A stretch of 64,000 nt of DNA from Pegoplata infirma (taxonomy: Eukaryota; Arthropoda; Insecta; Diptera; Anthomyiidae). Under the pieces are notes generated by a model, which saw only the letters and a list, made by a program, of their open reading frames with translations, was not told the origin of the DNA and searched no databases. Below, in pieces: positions 12,768-23,242 of this stretch. Position 1 is the first letter of the stretch, and each line of letters opens with the position of its first letter. Made by a program: the position numbers and the translations under genes. The stretch covers positions 53,434,852 through 53,498,851 of the forward strand of contig OY992538.1 in assembly GCA_963921195.1 (NCBI GenBank), given 5' to 3'.

Positions 12768-12846
12768 TATGTACTCATCCTTTACTTAAGGTAAAAACAA
12801 TATAATATCTTTTTATTTTCCATCTTCACTATTATATTTCTTGTTT

Positions 12847-13712
12847 TTTTTATACCCTCCACTCTAGTGATAGAGGGTATATATATAAGTTTGTCATTAC
12901 GCTTATAACACCTCGAAATATTGGTCAAGGACCCCATAAAGTATATATATTCATGATCCTCGATCGATTTTAAGACGATCTAGCGATGTCCGTCCGTCTG
13001 TCTGTCTGTCTGTCTGTTGAAAACACGCTAACTTTTGAAAGACTTTACGGAGGATTCTGAAGTTTGGCATATATGTTGATCATTTACCTAATCAGGTTGG
13101 TGTTGCAATCCAGCAAAATTGGTGCAGGTGTTCAAAAGTTATAAACAAAAGAGTGAATTTCGACAAGGAGTTTTCGCGAATTTGTGAAATAAAAAACACG
13201 ATAACTTTCGAAAGGCAAATCTGAAGATGGTAAGGCTTGACATACATATATATTTTCCGTTCCCCTGGTCTAGTTCGTGTTGAATTTCAACCATATCGGT
13301 CAAGTAGTTTGGAAGTTATTAGCAAAACCGTGAATTTCAGATTTGTTTGACCTTAAATTCACGTGTTGAAAAGCCGTTAAACATGTTTTAAAAACATTAG
13401 TAAGTCACAAAAATATTTTGCAACGTATTTTTGTCACTCAAAAGTATTTTAACACTAAAGAAAAAAAAAAAATACACTCGAAAAAAAATGTTACACTAAA
13501 AAAAAAAAAAAAAAATCCACTCAAAAAAATAATATAAAAAAAAATATTTTTTTTTTTCAAAAATTACAAAAAAAAAGTTTTTTACACAAAATGAAATATT
13601 TCTAATCAAAAATGTTATTTTTTTCACGTTAGAAAATTTACTATCACTTAAAAAGGGCATTGTGGAGGGTATTCGTAGATTCGCCCAAGTCGAATTTAAG
13701 TTTTCTACTTGT
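12847..13712 (+). mobile_element. mini-me-like repeat, near full length
   Basis: In order: 5' hairpin tataccctccactctagt, 'cataaagtatatatattc' TA-rich stretch, core with 'ctagcgatgtccg', a (GTCC/GTCT)n microsatellite near 12990-13017, an A-rich region with several 'acactaaaaa' words, and the 3' end 'tgtggagggtat...ttttctacttgttt'. A TA stretch, conserved core and GTCY repeats in this order are the described signature of mini-me elements of Diptera. It is noncoding. Confidence 0.8.
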
Positions 13713-13725
13713 TTTTTTTAAATGG

Positions 13726-13840
13726 CTCTGGCGAAGATTTTGATTTTTGTCGAAATATATAAATGGGGCCCCCAGATTCATAATCAAGAAAGACATTTAC
13801 AGTGTTCGCAACTTGAGGTTAAAGTTGGGTTCGGTGAGGC
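13726..13840 (+). repeat. Dispersed repeat G, copy 1
   Basis: Shares 'aaatggctctggcgaa', 'cagattca.aatcaa' and 'acagtgttcgcaacttgagg' with copies at 52358-52470 (same strand) and 49511-49640 (opposite strand). It looks like one end of a larger mobile element whose identity I cannot give. Confidence 0.6.
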
Positions 13841-14479
13841 ATGTAGTTCTTGTAATTTTTTTCCAATTCTTCTACAATAATATCAGATGTTAACATGTTT
13901 TTAAGTTATTGTCATTTCGTTTAATTTTGTAGTTTTTTTTTTTTTATCTCATTATTATTTGCAGCCTGCCAGCCATAAGGTATTTAAAGAATATCTGACA
14001 TAAAACGTGAGTGAAAAGTGAATTAATTTATAGCACAATACAAATATGGACATTTGTTGATTTTGATTTGATGCGTATTTTTTTAAAAAAGTTTTAAAAC
14101 AAACAACACGAGCGAAGCGGCTTTATGTCTCTCCTTTTATGAAATTCAAACATTAGCAAACATATGCACGCGTACGCATGTACGCACACAAGATTGACTC
14201 GTGCCAATTTTTAAAACAATCTTTGAAAGATTCGATTTAATTTAACGGAGAAGAAGTATGAAAAAAAAACGATGTATCTTTTTGTTAAATGATCATTAAA
14301 CAACAGAGATTTTCATTGGAGTTTTGTGTTTTTAATGTAATTCTATGGAATAAATTTTATAAATGTTGCAACTTGGTATTTATTTTACAATAGGGTTGCC
14401 AAGTTGTTTGTTTTTTTTTTTTACTTTGAGCCAACACTCAGGGCATGCCCCCGACTAATAAAATGTATTGTGTTGGTAT
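13841..14479. other. Intergenic DNA, no gene recognised
   Basis: AT-rich with no long open frame. Short patches of normal complexity (acacgagcgaagcgg, acgcgtacgcatgtacgca) are present but not interpretable. Confidence 0.5.
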
Positions 14480-15940
14480 TAGGAAAATAGGTTATGAGGA
14501 GGAGGAAGGGGGGATTAGTTTATATGGTCATTTAATTTGAATTACGACACAAACGACTAGTTCAACTGAGAAACGAATTTTCTCTGTAATGCGTTGTTCG
14601 ATACATTGGATATTCGACAACGAACGGATGTGAGCTGCTGGAAAGGCAAGTACTACTCGTATGCAACTGCGTCTCAGGGATGAGTTCTCCCATCTCAGCT
14701 GAACACTTACCGTGGTAAAATAGAGCTAGATACCCTTCTGTCATTAATAAGTTTCACTCCTTTGCACGTGATCGAAAAGCTTCAAGATAGACCTTGAAGC
14801 ACCTGAACAGATATGGAATTTGTATTATTGTTTCGGTCTGATGTAGGCTGTACAAATAGTGAGGAGATCAGACGTAGTGAAGTAATTCTTACACCGTTTT
14901 AGGAAACCAAACTACTTTCGACACTTGAAAACGTATTGGCTCCAACGAACATATTATTGGATTTTCATGCCTAGAACATCAAGAGTGTCTGATTCCTCAA
15001 TTGATATACCAATCATGGATACAGATGACGCTGATTACACAAGCCGTTCAATTGAAAAATTAGCGGAGATTATTTTCTTTCATTTGCAGTCAATAGTGAC
15101 ATTATAAGACAAGAACAAATGTTTAAAAAATATTTTAAAAGATGTAACCCTTTAAAAATTTAAACTCCTTTTAAAAGGAAACAGGATCACGTAATTTAAA
15201 ACTGTAAATGCAGTTTTACTCAATTTAATCTCTACATTCAGACGTATATCATCCGGATTATGTTTAATATTGGCTGTCGGATGGTGTAACAACACGTATA
15301 GAGTGGTCTCTGAGAATGCTGTATATAAATCGAGAGAAATCGCTACTGACACCAAACGCAATAAGCTTCGAAACGAGTGCACCGTGCCACACATGACCAA
15401 ACGGCTTGGAAATATCTAGAGCAACCATTTTGCTTTCACCAAATTGGTGAAAGAATCGCTAAAAGGTTGACTTCTAGAACGACTTCTACGAAAGCCATAC
15501 TATCTATCGCACAAAAGAGAATTAGACTGCAGATATTTTAACAGGTGGTGTTTCATCCTGCTCTCCATCGAGAGTGTCGAGCAAATTGCTATCGGGCGGT
15601 AGTTTTCTGGGATTGGATGGACGTTGGCCACCTTCCAGCAAGAGGGAAAAAGCTCCTCCTAATGTTGTCAAAGGACAAGACAACGTAATACCATCAGGCC
15701 CCGGAAAGTTGTTTATGTTAAGTTCCTCAAGGACCCTTTTAACTGTACGCGCTCGAAAAAATATCTTGGACATAGTAATGGATATCCTTTTGAGTTCGGG
15801 CGGTGGTTGATTGCTTTCCGGCTACTATGCATTTCTTACAAACTTGTCAGTAAAAAGTTTGACTTTATCAATCGAGTCTGTAAATATTTGGTTATTCCTA
15901 TAAGGGTTAGAATGGATGATCTAGTAGATTTACTGACTAC
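14480..15940 (-). pseudogene. Decayed non-LTR reverse transcriptase (Jockey-superfamily-like)
   Basis: Reading the minus strand across several frames gives the ordered landmarks of a non-LTR RT: a linker 'KVKLFTDKFVRNA' (about 15.87 kb), 'RTVKRVLEEL' then 'FPGPDGI' (about 15.69-15.75 kb), 'NYRPIAI' (about 15.60 kb), 'MVALDIS' with '.HVWHGAL' (about 15.39-15.44 kb), thumb-like 'ISIEESDTLDVLGMKI' and 'LGFLKRCK' (about 14.90-15.0 kb), and a C-terminal 'HGKCSAEMGEL' with 'TTHYRENSFLS' (about 14.57-14.72 kb). Stops and frameshifts are frequent, and the catalytic YADD region is not found between about 15.30 and 15.24 kb. It is a dead copy. The matching endonuclease lies at 17245-18075 on the same strand. 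Confidence 0.8.
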
Positions 15941-15944
15941 TAAA

Positions 15945-16635
15945 AAACCTGAACAGGCACAGGAAGTGGGGTGCACTGCTCTGAGTTGAGTATTGATGAC
16001 TCTTATCGCGTGAAGAATGATTGTAGCATTTTCCAGGAGTAGATCTATGCTATCGCCAGGGAGAAGGGAACTGTGCTGGGTATCTGGTAACAAGGATATA
16101 AAGGAAATGATAAAGTGGATGTGCTTGCGATAGCTGGCGCTAGCCTTCCACATGAGCTCGCTGTTGAGGAAGTTTTTCCACCACTCTCCATTATTTTTCA
16201 TAAAATCAAGCTTAGCACTAGAATAAAGTGGATAAATAAATATACGCTATCAAGCATACAGAAGAAAATGCAATGGGAAGAAAAATCGCAGGGTTACAAA
16301 AAAAATTCTTCTGGATACGGACAGAAGGCAGCTTAGACTGGTAATACACCTTATCACGAGTCATAATAATATATCGAAACACATGGTAAGAATCGGTGTT
16401 ATGTCAAAAGACACTTTCAGATGGTGCAATAAATCTTTCGAGGACAGCTTCCATTTTCTATGTGAATGCCCTGAATTGTGATTTAGAAGATTTAAATGTT
16501 TCGGTTCTCATATCATTAGGTTTCTTTAGGACCTACGTGGCATAAACCCTTGGCTATTATGGTCATTCATTAAAGCGTCGAAGTGGGAAATGTACAAAAG
16601 GTTGTTTTTTGGGTAACACAAAATTGAATGAAGAG
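15945..16635 (+). pseudogene. Decayed retrotransposon RNase H and C-terminal region
   Basis: Plus-strand reading across frames gives RNase H landmarks 'DSYRVKNDCSIFQ' (near 16000), then 'LCWVSGNKDIKGNDKVDVLA' (near 16071-16130), then a C-terminal zinc-knuckle-like 'FRWCN...FHFLCECPEL' (near 16420-16480) and 'SFIKASKWEMYKRLF' (near 16563). A part of RNase H between the first two blocks is deleted, and stops interrupt the frame. It lies antisense to, and interrupts, the RT/endonuclease pseudogene around it. Confidence 0.75.
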
Positions 16636-16637
16636 AA

Positions 16638-17241
16638 ACAAGTAAAAAAGTTAAATTCGGCCTTGCCGAATGCAGTGATACCCTCCACAATTTCAAAAAG
16701 ATTATTGCAAAAAACTTTATTTAAAAGGAAATTACTTTTGAAAAAAAAAAAAAATGAAAACAAAATTTCTGCAAAAAAAAAAAATCCGCGATTTTTTTCT
16801 TTTTTTGTCAAAAAATATGTTCGTACTTTTTTAAATACCATTTGGTGTTCAATTATGTTCACATATGTCAACCAGAAGCCGAATTAAAGCATTTTGTATT
16901 TTTAGGTTATGTTGAATGTACTGAAATATTTGAGGTGTGCTTACATTTTCATTCATAACTTTTGATCCGCTGAACCGATATTGCTCAAATGCAATACCAA
17001 ACTTCTCGGGAGAACTTCCAATAAATATGTTAAGTTTCAGTCATCTCTGTGCAATATTTTGTCCGGGACAGCATTTTCCACAGACAGACAGACAGACAAA
17101 CGGACATCGCTAGAATGTTTTAAAATCGATCGGGCATCATGAATATATATACTTTATGGGGTCCAAGACCGATATTTCGATGAGTTACAAACGGAATGAC
17201 AAACTTATATATACCCTCTATCACTAAGTGGAGGGTATAAA
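16638..17241 (-). mobile_element. mini-me-like repeat, subfamily 2, full length
   Basis: On the minus strand: 5' hairpin ending at 17241 (ctccacttagtgatagaggg), TA stretch, core with 'gcgatgtccg', GTCT repeats (as gacagacagac near 17085), 3' end with 'gtggagggtatcactgcatt' and 'aaattcggc'. It is very similar to the copy at 57386-58013. Open frames at 16563-16887 are by-products. Confidence 0.85.
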
Positions 17242-17244
17242 AAG

Positions 17245-18075
17245 GAAAACAACAGCTGGAATTATAATGGGACAAACATTGGCCTGATCTGAATCTGACT
17301 GCATTTTTGCACGTATGATTAAACCAGCACTTATGTTTTGGTTCTTCTTAAATGGAATAAATAATTTAATTTCCAGCATTAGTAACATTTACCATCATTT
17401 CTGCTTCAGCGTCAACATTGTCATCAATAAAACAGAGTTTCCAGTTGAAAAGCTGAAAGAAATCGTTGAATTTAGCACAACGAGTCTTTTCATAGACAGA
17501 AATAAACACTAAAAAGGTCCGGAAATTAAAAACTTGCAGAAATGACATTGTGATCAGAGTTTCCGAGTGGTGAAAGTTACTCAACTTCGTACTTGTTAGG
17601 ATGCGATGTGAGGAAAAGGTCGAGAGTTTTCAACACACAGAATTCACAAGTTGCACAAGGGGATCGTGTGCAGCAACGTGCTCAAAGTATAAGCCCCCGA
17701 CAGTCGTTTAGCGTTAGAATGGCGAAGCCATTAAACATTGTGAAATCTTCAGCAACGACAATCTCGCCCAAGGATTCCAGTAATGAAATTGGCTATCGCA
17801 TGAAAACCTTTGTAGGAGTTCACACAATTTACAAATTAGGTTCACAAGACCCGAGTTGTAAATTGTGTGCCTTGATTTGGAATTTGAACCAGAGGGTGTT
17901 AAATTCCGCATCATTACAAAATTGTTCCTAATATACAACGCAAGACCCCGATATAAAAAAAAAAGGGATAGAAATTGATACCCCGTTATTTGAAAATCAG
18001 CATCTTCTCCTACCTGGATTTCACATAAGATGAAAACATTCCGTCGATGAAATCGAAGATGATCATATAAAAATG
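17245..18075 (-). pseudogene. Decayed non-LTR retrotransposon endonuclease (APE type)
   Basis: Minus-strand fragments in several frames give, in order: 'QITGYQFLS' and 'GLALYIRNNF' (about 17.93-18.03 kb), a possible GDFN-like 'IVVAEDF' with 'NDCRG' (about 17.70-17.77 kb), and 'LSPLGNSDHNVI' (about 17.55 kb). The last is the characteristic SDH motif of apurinic-endonuclease-like retrotransposon endonucleases. The linker toward RT follows (to about 17.37 kb). It is probably the 5' part of the element whose RT is at 14480-15940, separated by the antisense RNase H fragment and a mini-me repeat. Confidence 0.7.
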
Positions 18076-18186
18076 AAATTTGCTCTCAGTCCACTTTTTT
18101 TTTATTCCTTAAATAATTATTTAACATGAACATTTATGAATCAGCTAAAATACTACCACAATACTCATGAAAAATATTTTAAGCTC

Positions 18187-19635
18187 CTAGTCGGAGCATA
18201 GGGCGGAAACAAAAACAATCCATCTTTGTCTGTCTTGTGCAATTTGTTTGATCTCCTGCCAAGTTCCTCTGGATCTACACTCAAAATAATACATTAGTAG
18301 ATTTACTAATTTTTTTTTTGCTAATGCTGGTTAGCTAACTTTTAGAAAATTTTTAGTTGAGATTAGCATGTTAGCAAAAATATCTTGTAAACTTCATTTA
18401 GTGCATTAGCAATTTTAAACAAAATTTGAACTATTTTTTTTGCTAGATTGACCAAATTTTTACAAGCTTTTTTGCTAATATTAGCAAAATAAATGCTAAT
18501 TTTTTTTTTATTTTCAGAAAACTTAAAATGGCGCTATCTCGGAAACTAAGCCAGATAAAGCAAAATGGAGGCCATTTTTGGTTCTCGAGCTCTCCATAGC
18601 ATCGCCGGCCCTCTTCACATGTGTGGACCCTAATGGGCCCTAACTTTGGATCCAAAAAAGTTAGCATTCCCGAAAATTTTAAAATGCTCATATCTCGGCA
18701 AAATAGTCAAAAGCTCTCCGAGTAATATTTTTGAAGTTATCGAGTTTTTTAATTCTCAAGACACCAGTGGTCCCCTATAATAACGTATCTCAAAAACTAA
18801 GCAAAGTAGAGCGAAACGGACACAAATTTTGGATCAAAAACCATGACGATTTTTAAGGAACCCAACTAGGTCTAGGCCCATCGGGGTCTGGACCTATCGG
18901 GTCCGAACCCAATGGGGTCCTCAGATGTGTATGAACTGAGTTAAAAAAAAAATAGTTAACTAATTATTGGCAAAACATTTTTGCTAACTTTAGCAAAAAA
19001 ATTGTGTTTTCAAAATCAGCAAATTTTCTTGTAGGTTTACAAGCTTTTTTTGCTAACATTACAGTTTTTTTTTTGAGTGTATGTTCATTATGTGTAGATC
19101 TCTTCCAAGGGCTGTTGGGTATTCCTGGGCGTCTTGAACCATGAGGGTTCCATTCAAAGGCCATTTTAGCAATGTCGTTGTCAGTCTTACGTAACGTATG
19201 ACCTATCCAGCGCCACTTTTGGCGTTTTATTTCTGTGGTTATTGGTTTGTCGTTTGTAATTCTTAGGAGGTCCTCATTGGAGATAGTTAAGGGACAAAAT
19301 ATTCGACATTTGCGTCGCAAACATTAATTGAAGAATACCTGAAGTTTTCTGCATAAAACGTCCGTTACTTTCCAGGTTTCACAGCCGTATAAGAGAACCG
19401 ATATTAACACTGGTGTTGAAAATCCTTAATTTTGTTCGCTGGGATTTGTTGCGGGTTGATCAAGCTTTCCTCAATTTATAGTAAGCGTGACGGGCTTTGC
19501 TTATTCGAGCTATTACGTTTGGAAACTGTGCTGCCAAGACATCAGAATTTGTCTACGTCTTCTATTATGGTTTGAACGCCATTTATAACTACGCTAACAG
19601 CTGTTTGATTTTTCTTAGTCCATTTATGTTGCAGA
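18187..19635 (-). pseudogene. Non-LTR RT C-terminal fragment, split by element H1
   Basis: Minus-strand landmarks: 'INGVQTIIEDVDKF' and 'CLGSTVSK' (about 19.53-19.58 kb, separate frames), then 'PLTISNEDLLRITNDKPI' and 'KRQKWRWIGHTLRK' (about 19.20-19.29 kb), a C-terminal region widely seen in insect endonuclease/reverse transcriptases. The frame stops at element H1 (18278-19079) and resumes beyond it with 'TWQEIKQIAQDRQRW' and 'VSALCSD', ending at the stop at 18187-18189. Several frameshifts exist upstream. It is a different family from the RT at 14.5-15.9 kb. Confidence 0.8.
18278..19079. mobile_element. TA-flanked element H1, 802 bp
   Basis: TIRs are CACTCAAAA... and ...TTTTGAGTG, with TA at 18276-18277 and 19080-19081. 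The interior holds 'ttagctaac' and 'gctaa' rich arms and the central phrases 'ctcggaaactaagccag' and 'ccaatggggtcc'. It interrupts a retrotransposon frame with exact TA duplication, as Tc1/mariner-type elements do. It is noncoding. A second copy (H2) lies at 38026-38888, with fragments at 28011-28440 and 58014-59907. Confidence 0.8.
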
Positions 19636-20588
19636 AATCGACAGTTGGCGGTGTGATCAAATTATAATTTCAACTTCTCAAGTTGTTAACCCTATGGAAA
19701 AAAAAAGAAAAACATCAACCAAGTTTATTTTATTCCTATTTTGTACATTTTACAGGTTCACAAATATGTTGTGTGTGTTTACTCCTCCGAGTATAGAAAT
19801 TGTTTAATGTTGCAAATACGTACTCGTACAAATCAAACGTATGCCAATGCCAATATTGAAACTTAATTGGCGCTAACATACGTTCTTCCATAAAACATAA
19901 AACATTTAAAAATGCCTGTTATAAAAAAAATGTAGGTACTCGATCGAACACACTTCAATAATGGTTGGTTGGCTGGTTGGTCGTATCGTCGTTTAGTTCA
20001 AATACTAAACATTGTAGAATGGCGCCAGCGGTTGCCAAATTTGGGCGTATGTTTTTCTTACATATCAAAATAAAAAAAAACTTTGAAACGCGAATCATAA
20101 GAATAATAATTAAATTCATAGAAATTCAAACAAAAATCAAAACACCACACACATGTCATAAACCATACAAGAAGAGTTTACAACTGTCATATACAATTTT
20201 TTATTTTTTGTAATAAACAAACTATTTATTTTTTACAAATACTTCCTGGTAGATATACTCCGTATTAAATAAAAGTAAAAAACCTAGTACCTACTTGACA
20301 GAACTGGCGGTCCGTATTGACCGTTTCACTAACTTAATTGTATACTAGATTTTATTTGTGATAGTTACCTGTCACTTGGGTTTACAGTAGTTTATGCTGT
20401 TACTGCTGACCTTTTCAATATTTTGCTAGCTGAGTGTGTAAAACGGAATACATTTCATTTTAATTATATTGCACTAATGACATTTTAATGATTTGGGCTG
20501 GATTTTTATTAAAGGCAAATTTTTAAAAATTTGTAAAAATATTTTATGTAAATTAAATAAAATACCCGGCCGAAAACGGACATACATA
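19636..20588. other. Intergenic DNA, no gene recognised
   Basis: AT-rich. An 82-codon open frame (19965-20213, plus) shows no recognisable motif. No repeat shared with the rest of the window was noticed. Confidence 0.5.
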
Positions 20589-21657
20589 TGAGGCATTCCA
20601 CACCAAATGTCCAGCGAAAAAAAAAACACGTGTACCATAAACTTCTGAATAGCTTGTATGGATAGCCCTGTATGGAACTTAGAAAATTGCGTTTTCGGTT
20701 TTTCAATTTTTCCAAAACTGGGCTTAGGAGGCGTGGTCAAATATTGGAAAAATGGTCAAATTTGTGGCGAGTTACCTTGATTAAATATTTATCACATTAA
20801 AACGAAATGCACCACAATCTCAAAAATTTGCATTTTTATATAGTTTCGTATGGGCTATCGAATAAAATTTTTTTCCAAGAAAAATTTTCAGAACCCGTTC
20901 TGAAATTTTCCATTTTTTAAAAAAGTCAATTTATCAAAAATCCGGCCACTTTTTTTTCTTTTTTTTAAATTTTTTTTTTAAAGTTTAGATGTTTGTCCAT
21001 CCACACAAAAAAAAATCAGAAATGTATTTTTCGTTTTTTTCGAGAAAATCGCATTTGAATTTTAAATTTTATAACAATTTTGTAATTTGCTTGTATTTTC
21101 TTGTGTCAACAGAGCGTATGACGAATATTTATGAAATTAATATTACTCATTCGCAACTTTAAAACAAAGAAATACAAGCAAATAACAAAATTGTTATGAA
21201 ATTTAAAGTTCAAATGCGATTTTCTCGAAAAAAAAGATGAACGTGTGGATGGACAAACATCTAAACTTTTAAAAAAATAAATAAAAAAGAAAAAAAAAGT
21301 GGCCGGATTTTTGATAAATTTACTTGTTTAAAAAATGGAAAATTTCAGAACGGGTTCTGAAAATTTTCCAAAACAAAAAATTTTAATCGATAGCCCATAC
21401 AAAACTATATAAGAACGTAATTTTTGACATTGTGGTGCATTCCGTATTAATGTGATAAATATTTAATCAAGGCAACTTGCCAAAAATTTTACCATTTTTC
21501 CAATATTTGACCACGCCTCCTAAGCCCAGTTTTCGAAAATAAGAAAAACCAAAAACGCAATTTTCTTAGTTACATATAGGGCTATCCAAACAACCTGTTC
21601 AGAAATTTACGGGACACATGTTTTTCTGTAGCGGGACATTTGGTGTGGAATGCCTCA
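20589..21657. mobile_element. Palindromic foldback element E1, 1069 bp
   Basis: Almost the whole element is one inverted repeat with a centre near 21.12 kb and arms of about 530 bp. The ends are TGAGGCATTCCACACC and its complement, with TA outside each end (20587-20588, 21658-21659). Paired landmarks include 'aggaggcgtggtcaaatat', 'aaaatccggccac' and 'agatgtttgtccatcc' and their complements. Short open frames are by-products. Copies E2 and E3 lie at 29276-30303 and 60912-62004. Confidence 0.85.
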
Positions 21658-22248
21658 TATGTAATCTTTAGTATGCTAAAAAGTTGTTTTTTGAATAGAC
21701 CATTACTCATGAGATGTCTCTTTCTGGAAAGGCATTCTTTTATTGAGCTTTTGTTGACTTGCATAGATCAAGAAATACATTTTCTGTGAATGCACGATCG
21801 TATCATACGTAGTTTCTAGATTACTAGTCTTCGAAGATGTTCTAAAATGGTTTCTTTCTGGTTAAATAAACCCTGATGATTAAATCAATGCTCAATGTTT
21901 GTTCATAAATCGTTTAATCGTTGGTATGCTTCAAGTTCGTAATAAGCCCCTGCTTGGGCGCCACTTTCATGAAATTTTTTTGATATTTTTTTTCGAATTT
22001 TTATGTTTATCTGGTTAAAATTTTATAATTTATTAAAACCAAATAAAAAATGAAACCGATTGATTTTGAAAGTTATTGAGAAACTCTTATTATCACCTCG
22101 GAAAAAACAAAATTGTTAATTAGTTGGTTGATAAAAAAATATTTCTGTCGATAAAAATTTATATAGTGGCTGTTAACGTCTGCTCACATGGACTCTAGTT
22201 ATAAAATTGCATTTACTTAGATAGTACAGAATGAAAGTTGTGATATTA
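21658..22248. other. Intergenic DNA, no gene recognised
   Basis: AT-rich sequence between E1 and the next mini-me-like element. No open frame or repeat of note. Confidence 0.5.
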
Positions 22249-22494
22249 TTTATACCCTACACCACTGTGTGGTACAGGGTATAATAAGTTTGTGCTGATG
22301 TTTGTAACTACCCTAAATGTTGGTCCTAGACCCAACCTCAAGTATACCGATTAACTCAGAATCACTTTTTGAATCGATTTCGCGATGTCTGTCAATCCGT
22401 CTGTCCATGTAAATTTTCTCGCACGATATAGGTCGCACTTATCAACCGATTTAGCTGAAATTTAAAAATTTATCTACTTTTGGGCCAATGCATA

Positions 22495-22953
22495 CACCCA
22501 GAAAAGTTTTACAGTAACTTTGTACGGTTATTTGAAAAAGTTTTTAGTTAAAGTTATTTTAAACGTTTTATCGTTTGTTTTTCAAGAAAACTAAAATATT
22601 GACTGATTTATACAGTTGTTAAAAAAATAAACTACAAAATTTACGGAAAAATATTTTTATAAGTTAAATGATTTGTGACTGATTATACCGGATAACACCG
22701 TATAACGTACAGAAGTACGGTTTTTGTATTTTGTTATTCAAAAAAAAATATTATTACTCCACAAAATAAAAAATTGTAAACAGTTAAAATAACTGAAATA
22801 TCATTTGTTTTTACGGAATGTTTATTTACGTTTAAAAATAACTGAAAAAGTATTTTGTTTCAAATTAAATATAAGTAGTCCGTCTTTTAAAAGGAAAAAT
22901 TATTGTTTTTTAACGTTTTTTCAGTTGAATTTACTTACAGAGTATTTTGTGTG
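22495..22953. mobile_element. TA-flanked miniature element N, 459 bp
   Basis: The ends CACCCAGAAAAG and (complement of) CACACAAAATAC form weak inverted repeats. TA lies outside each (22493-22494, 22954-22955). The interior is AT-rich with 'acagttaaaataactgaaat'-like dyads. It is similar in style to element O at 25478-26029 and has no coding capacity. Confidence 0.5.
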
Positions 22954-23242
22954 TAACCTTATTAAAATTGAAAAAAAAATCGGTCCATTTTTAGACCTAG
23001 CTCCTATACAAACTTCCCCTTTGAATTTGGCGCGAATGACTCTAATAACTGTATTATAATAGGTATCGATTCCAAATTCAGCAGATAAACGTATTTTGTA
23101 TACACAAACAATCGTTCCAAATTTTAAGGGAATCGGACCAGTTCTTCTTGTAGTCCCCATTCAAACTAGCCTCCCGAAATTTACATAAATCGCTTAATAT
23201 TCATGAAAATAGGAAATATTTGATACAATTCTGTTTGTAGTT

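Larger units (their letters stand above)
10256..12945. repeat. Direct tandem duplication, about 1.68-kb period
   Basis: The order [F right half, right end, 'gtactcatcctttactta' spacer, 5' end of a mini-me repeat] occurs twice in direct orientation. Landmarks are offset by 1678-1685 bp: gatagggcgtaggtatg at about 10270 and 11948, atgtactcatcc at 11083 and 12768, ccctccactctag at about 11169 and 12854. Because identical non-element spacer follows both F right ends, this is a segmental duplication rather than two insertions. Confidence 0.75.

Noticed and set aside
15836..16201. 121-codon minus-strand open frame
   Set aside because: It lies antisense to recognisable RNase H relics and across the junction with an RT relic; no domain in its own frame.
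17593..17931. 112-codon plus-strand open frame
   Set aside because: It is antisense to an endonuclease pseudogene whose motifs (GLALYIRNNF, GNSDH) are on the minus strand.
22249..22400. Hairpin 'ccactgtgtgg' and 'agggtataataagtttgt' as a regulatory terminator or promoter
   Set aside because: The same hairpin start recurs in all mini-me-like copies, so it is a transposon terminus.
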